DNA of 8,271 nt from Methylomarinum sp964474415. Lineage in GTDB: Bacteria > Pseudomonadota > Gammaproteobacteria > Methylococcales > Methylomonadaceae. Position numbers and translations under genes: made by a program. Location of the stretch: the NCBI GenBank assembly GCA_964474415.1, contig CAYYSO010000111.1, positions 1 to 8,271 on the forward strand. Direction: 5' to 3'. Under the pieces are notes generated by a model. It ran no database searches. It worked only from the letters and a program-made list of their open reading frames with translations, and had not been told where the DNA came from. This document shows, piece after piece, positions 5,257 through 8,271 of the stretch; within the stretch, counting starts at the first letter, position 1; each line of letters opens with the position of its first letter.

Positions 5257-6618
5257 TTATATAATCCCAACTACATGCAGAAACACTACAAAGACAGCTG
5301 TCGGCGCCACATAACTTACCAGAAATTTCCAAAGTTTGTACTGCTCTGTTTGCAACTCCAGTTCCTCGCAAGTATGTTGCTGCTTCATGATCCAGCCGGC
5401 AAATATTGCGATACAGAAACCGCCAACAGGTAACATCAGATTAGCTGTTAAATAGTCCAGCAGATCAAAAATTGATTTATCAAACAATTTGACTTCTGAC
5501 CAGATATTAAATGACAAGGCTACTGCAACACCCACTATCCATGTTACCAACCCCGCCCACACACAGGCCTTAAAGCGCTCTACTTCCTTATTTTCCACCA
5601 GCCAGGCAACAGCCGGCTCAATCAATGAAATGGATGAAGACAAGGCGGCAAAAACCAGCAATACAAAAAACAGCAAGCCAAACAACCAGCCCCCGATCAT
5701 GTTACCGAAGGCTATGGGTAAGGTCTGAAAAATCAACCCCGGGCCGGAACCTGGCTCCAAACCATTGGCAAAGACAATAGGGAAAATAGCAATACCCGCC
5801 AGCAAGGCAACAATGGTATCAGCGCCGGCAATAAAAACCGCGGTTTTTGCGATAGAAATATGTTTCGGCAAATAAGAACCGTAAACCATAATGGCCCCCA
5901 TGCCTAAACTCAAGGTAAAGAATGCATGCCCCATAGCGGTTAACACAGCATCGCCATCGATTTCACTAAAATCAGGAGTGAACAAAAAGTCTAACCCCTG
6001 TTCATAATAAGCCCCCGTCGTCATAGCGTAACCGACCAACAAGATTAAAATGGCAAATAAAGTCGGCATCAAAAAACGTACTGCTTTTTCCAGACCACCG
6101 CTTACCCCTCGGGCAACCACCGCCATCGTAGCAACCATAAAAACCGTATGCCAGAATATCAACTGTACCGGACTGGATATCAGATTATCGAACAGACTTT
6201 TAATTTCTGTCGCATCGCCGCCAGAAAAGCCGCCAAAAAATGCCTTGACAACGTAAGACAGGGCCCAACCGGCAATCACACTGTAATAAGACAAAATCAG
6301 AAAACCGGCAATTACCCCCATCCAGCCCAGATAATGCCACCTAGTATCTGCTTGTGCTTCTTCAGCCAAGTCCTGCATGGTATTAATCGGACTTTGTCGT
6401 CCACGACGTCCCATCATAATTTCAGCAATCATAATCGGTATGCCTATAGCGACAACGCATAACAAATAAACCAAAACAAAAGCGCCGCCGCCGTTTTCGC
6501 CGGTAATATAGGGAAATTTCCATATATTACCCAACCCTACTGCAGAACCGGTGGCTGCCAGAATAAAAGCGAATCGTGAAGACCATTCACCATGAATTGA
6601 TTTTTTTGTATCCGTCAT
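5257..6618 (-). CDS. sodium-dependent transporter, NSS/SNF family
   Basis: A 453-residue inner-membrane symporter of the neurotransmitter:sodium symporter family, probably importing an amino acid or related compound with Na+. The unwound first membrane helix carries the signature AATGSAVGLGNIWKFPY (21-37), and the segment GGGAFVLVYL follows. Helix 6 contains FFTLSLGMGAIMVYGSY (233-249). Helix 8 has AALSSSISLIEP (324-335), whose adjacent serines match the second sodium site of LeuT. After the tenth helix (about 391-410) only one more is seen (431-450), giving 11 segments and the length of bacterial MhsT-type members rather than the 12 of LeuT. Asp267 in helix 7 (AGADTIVALLAG) is an acidic residue of the kind that replaces bound chloride in bacterial homologues. 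Substrate cannot be assigned. It is the first gene of the minus-strand set with ratA and rnfH and divergent from smpB; its ribosome site is weak. Confidence 0.93.
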   Translation of the reverse strand: MTDTKKSIHGEWSSRFAFILAATGSAVGLGNIWKFPYITGENGGGAFVLVYLLCVVAIGIPIMIAEIMMGRRGRQSPINTMQDLAEEAQADTRWHYLGWMGVIAGFLILSYYSVIAGWALSYVVKAFFGGFSGGDATEIKSLFDNLISSPVQLIFWHTVFMVATMAVVARGVSGGLEKAVRFLMPTLFAILILLVGYAMTTGAYYEQGLDFLFTPDFSEIDGDAVLTAMGHAFFTLSLGMGAIMVYGSYLPKHISIAKTAVFIAGADTIVALLAGIAIFPIVFANGLEPGSGPGLIFQTLPIAFGNMIGGWLFGLLFFVLLVFAALSSSISLIEPAVAWLVENKEVERFKACVWAGLVTWIVGVAVALSFNIWSEVKLFDKSIFDLLDYLTANLMLPVGGFCIAIFAGWIMKQQHTCEELELQTEQYKLWKFLVSYVAPTAVFVVFLHVVGII

Positions 6619-6725
6619 TTGAAACGTCCAGCCTTTATGTAAAACTCAAAATATTTTTAGGGAATCGAGTAAAATACCAAAATTATCTCATTACGTCAGG
6701 TTAAATATCTATTTGCAGCATTATT
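6619..6725. promoter_or_regulatory. divergent promoter region, transporter / smpB
   Basis: These 107 AT-rich bases must hold start signals for both the transporter set (minus) and smpB (plus), unless either is transcribed from elsewhere. -10-like hexamers are present on both strands (GATAAT on minus, TAAAAT on plus), but neither has a credible -35 at 16-18 bases, so I do not fix exact promoters. Confidence 0.4.
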
Positions 6726-7211
6726 ATGGCAAGTAAAAAATCCAAAAAAAACAAAAAACAGCCGGATAACACCATTGCGGTCAACCGTCAGGCGACTCAT
6801 GAATATTTCATTGAGGAACAGTTTGAAGCCGGGCTGGTACTGGAAGGCTGGGAAGTAAAGAGCCTCAGGGATGGTAGAGTACAATTAAAAGAAAGCTTTA
6901 TTCAGATTCAACGCGGTGAAGCCTGGTTATTGGGGGCGCATATCTCCCCTTTACTGTCTGCTTCCACTCATGTAAATCCTATCAGTGTTCGCAAAAAGAA
7001 ACTGCTGCTTCATCGCCAGGAACTGAATAGATTAATCGGCGCTGTAGAACGAAAGGGACTAACCTTGATTCCATTATCCATGTATTGGGTTAGGGGTCGC
7101 GCCAAATTGAAAATCGGCCTGGCCAAAGGTAAAAAGCTGCATGATAAACGCGCAGCATCCAAAGATCGCGACTGGCAGCGTGATAAAGCCCGTATTATGA
7201 AACATGGCTAA
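6726..7211 (+). CDS. smpB: SmpB, tmRNA-binding protein
   Basis: A 161-residue RNA-binding protein that delivers tmRNA to ribosomes stalled without a stop codon, starting trans-translation. After a Lys-rich N-terminus (MASKKSKKNKK), the core shows HEYFIEEQFEAGLVLEGWEV (25-44) with KSLRDG, and the OB-fold strands around AWLLGAHISP. The basic C-terminal tail KGKKLHDKRAASKDRDWQ (135-151) with DKARIMK is the part that reaches into the empty mRNA channel. Length matches the family. The ATG at 6726 is the natural start, although only A/T-rich sequence and no Shine-Dalgarno lies before it. No ssrA gene is visible in the window. The hopJ-like gene follows after 33 bases and is probably co-transcribed. 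Confidence 0.96.
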   Translation: MASKKSKKNKKQPDNTIAVNRQATHEYFIEEQFEAGLVLEGWEVKSLRDGRVQLKESFIQIQRGEAWLLGAHISPLLSASTHVNPISVRKKKLLLHRQELNRLIGAVERKGLTLIPLSMYWVRGRAKLKIGLAKGKKLHDKRAASKDRDWQRDKARIMKHG

Positions 7212-7244
7212 GAAACATACTCTACTTTTTCAATAAACAAAAAA

Positions 7245-7610
7245 ATGACTGTAAAAGAATTTCTCGATCGCATAAATAACAACGAATCTATCAGTTTTGA
7301 TGACAGCATGTCTGTCATTGCCGAAAATTACACCTATCAAGCAACCGAATTCAGCAATGGTATAGGTGAAAATAAATTGGTCAATACAGCCGGAGAAAAC
7401 GAAGGTTCCTGTAAAATTTTTGCCTTTGCTCAATTGCACCAGTTAAATCAGGAGCAAACACTGCAATTATTTGGTGACTATTACCGTCATGATGTATTAC
7501 AAAATCCACACAGAACAAGTCATCAAAATATTCGTCTGTTCATGAAATACGGATGGGAAGGGATACAATTTGCAGGTCCTGCATTAATCGAAAAGGTAAG
7601 TACTCAATAA
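7245..7610 (+). CDS. HopJ type III effector-domain family protein
   Basis: A 121-residue soluble protein of the HopJ family. The name comes from a Pseudomonas syringae effector, but homologues are widespread in free-living Gammaproteobacteria without type III secretion and their function is unknown. Recognisable family blocks are ITVIAENYTY-like (SVIAENYTY, 23-31), FSNGIGENKLVNTAGENEGS (36-55) leading into CKIFAFAQLH, LFGDYYRHDVLQNP (75-88), and HQNIRLFMKYGWEGIQF (93-109). It nearly fills one domain with no signal peptide and no extra secretion region. The start is the only good ATG, with A-rich sequence and no Shine-Dalgarno before it. Its position 33 bases after smpB suggests co-transcription. 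Nothing here supports a role as an injected effector. Confidence 0.9.
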   Translation: MTVKEFLDRINNNESISFDDSMSVIAENYTYQATEFSNGIGENKLVNTAGENEGSCKIFAFAQLHQLNQEQTLQLFGDYYRHDVLQNPHRTSHQNIRLFMKYGWEGIQFAGPALIEKVSTQ

Positions 7611-7633
7611 TGCCCGTCAAAAGGAGCAGTCCT

Positions 7634-7705
7634 ATGACCAGGATGATAAAAATATTATCCTGGCCAACTCCAACAGACACTCCCTTCAATTGTAATTTCT
7701 CATAG
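7634..7705 (+). CDS. possible 23-residue peptide
   Basis: ATG at 7634 to TAG at 7703-7705 encodes MTRMIKILSWPTPTDTPFNC plus three residues. AAGGAG at 7621-7626, seven bases before the ATG, is the best Shine-Dalgarno match in the window, at a time when smpB, the HopJ gene and bamE have none. No family is recognisable, and the frame runs through the hairpin at 7638-7663, so both could be coincidental. It could be a small peptide, a leader, or nothing. Confidence 0.2.
   Translation: MTRMIKILSWPTPTDTPFNCNFS
7638..7663 (+). terminator. strong hairpin after the HopJ gene, no U-tract
   Basis: CCAGGATGATA (7638-7648) pairs with TATTATCCTGG (7653-7663) around an AAAA loop. The 11-pair stem has one G-U wobble. 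It begins 27 bases after the HopJ stop and is the longest stem I saw in the window. The following bases (CCAACTCC) lack a T-run, so it is not a textbook intrinsic terminator. It may end transcription less efficiently or protect the 3' end of the smpB-hopJ transcript. Confidence 0.45.
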
Positions 7706-7930
7706 TTAATCACCTAATGCTCTATGAAACCTAGCTTGCTTGTAATAACAAAATAAGCTTCAACTCCTTCTCTCCAGGTGTTGTCCATATAAATTAAACC
7801 ATATCACTTTCCTGACGGAATGAATGTAAGCACACATATTAATGTTGCAAACAAGATACACCTTACTAAAATATTAATTCACCCCCTGTAATTAACTTAA
7901 TAACCCATTGAAATTCATTGCCTTTATATG

Positions 7931-7962
7931 TTGTTATTTTACAACTTGTTCTATACTATACT
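7931..7962 (+). promoter_or_regulatory. candidate porin promoter
   Basis: TTGTTA at 7931-7936 is followed by two overlapping TATACT hexamers at 7952-7957 and 7957-7962, giving spacers of 15 and 20 bases. Both -10 copies are good but neither spacing is ideal. The surrounding AT-rich sequence and the location 50 bases before the gene support a promoter here; the exact pairing is uncertain. Confidence 0.35.
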
Positions 7963-8012
7963 ACACACGGAACGACTACTTAATTTTCTTAACATAAAGA
8001 TGGGGTATATAA

Positions 8013-8271
8013 ATGACGATGCCTGAAAAAACAGCTCATCAGAGTAATCCAATAAAATACGGTGCTTTAGCAGTTACTCTGTTAACTGTCTCTACCACGC
8101 AAATTTCTTATGCCGATATTAATGAACCCATTGGCGATGCGCTCAAATTTGGACAAGCCGATGCCAAATACGGGCAGGTCAAGTTTAACTTGCGCTATCG
8201 TTATGAATATGCCGATACTGATAACACCACACCCAAACCGGCAAATGCCAATACTTTTCGTTTACGCCTGG
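8013..8271 (+). CDS. N-terminus of an outer-membrane porin (alginate-export-like), partial
   Basis: An ATG at 8013 opens a frame that runs off the right edge after 86 codons. A Sec signal peptide is clear: a long polar n-region to about residue 15, hydrophobic core YGALAVTLLTVS, and a likely cleavage site after SYA at residue 34. The mature part continues with YGQVKFNLRYRYEYADTD (53-70) and ANANTFRLRL, alternating strand patterns that resemble the first beta-strands of alginate-export (AlgE-like) family porins. Substrate is unknown. GGGG at 8002-8005, seven bases before the ATG, serves as ribosome site; an in-frame ATG two codons later is possible. The barrel would depend on the BAM complex for assembly. 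Confidence 0.7.
   Translation, partial: MTMPEKTAHQSNPIKYGALAVTLLTVSTTQISYADINEPIGDALKFGQADAKYGQVKFNLRYRYEYADTDNTTPKPANANTFRLRL

Larger units (their letters stand above)
7611..8012. other. gap between the HopJ gene and the porin gene
   Basis: About 400 bases. The first 100 hold a strong hairpin and a short open frame with a perfect ribosome site. The middle (about 7706-7900) is AT-rich with nothing I can name. The last 100 carry the candidate porin promoter and its ribosome site. Confidence 0.6.

Noticed and set aside
5255..5371. Longer N-terminus for ratA
   Set aside because: The added residues lie inside the transporter gene and do not resemble the family; the ATG at 5254 gives the standard start.

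Overview
The window is AT-leaning bacterial chromosome that I place in the Gammaproteobacteria. The basis is the order fur / bamE(omlA) / rnfH-ratA / smpB, which is the classic arrangement around fur and smpB in Pseudomonas-like genomes, together with a complete Lol lipoprotein-export pair. A HopJ-domain protein and an alginate-export-like porin start fit an aquatic or methanotroph-like (Methylococcales) lineage. That finer placement is inference.

Layout, left to right. (1) 1-74, minus: the first 24 codons of a gene with a signal peptide, running off the left edge. (2) 308-714, minus: an unrecognised gene of about 135 codons, split by a one-base frameshift at a run of four G. (3) 715-1032: no gene; next to lolD it holds a tight cluster of small dyad symmetries. 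(4) 1033-3382, minus: fur, a LolC/E-type permease and lolD, nearly gapless or overlapping, so very likely one operon. (5) 3383-3814: a long divergent control region between fur and bamE, with a strongly structured block of hairpins and repeats. (6) 3815-4342, plus: bamE, an outer-membrane lipoprotein of the BAM complex. (7) 4548-6618, minus: a Na+-dependent (NSS/SNF family) transporter, ratA and rnfH, tightly packed. (8) 6726-7610, plus: smpB followed by a HopJ-domain gene. (9) 7611-8012: a gap with a strong hairpin and a 23-codon open frame behind a perfect Shine-Dalgarno sequence. (10) 8013 to the right edge, plus: the N-terminus of an outer-membrane beta-barrel porin.

Functionally this is envelope and housekeeping biology. 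Fur senses iron, LolC/E-LolD extracts lipoproteins from the inner membrane, and BamE (itself a Lol client) helps assemble outer-membrane proteins such as the porin on the right. SmpB works with tmRNA in ribosome rescue. RatA and RnfH are small conserved proteins usually found beside bamE and smpB.

I found no CRISPR array, tRNA, rRNA, transposase or recognisable defence system. The least explained parts are the frameshifted gene at 308-714, the structured block at about 3474-3597, the dyad cluster at 922-1019, and the overlapping ATG/GTG starts at fur.
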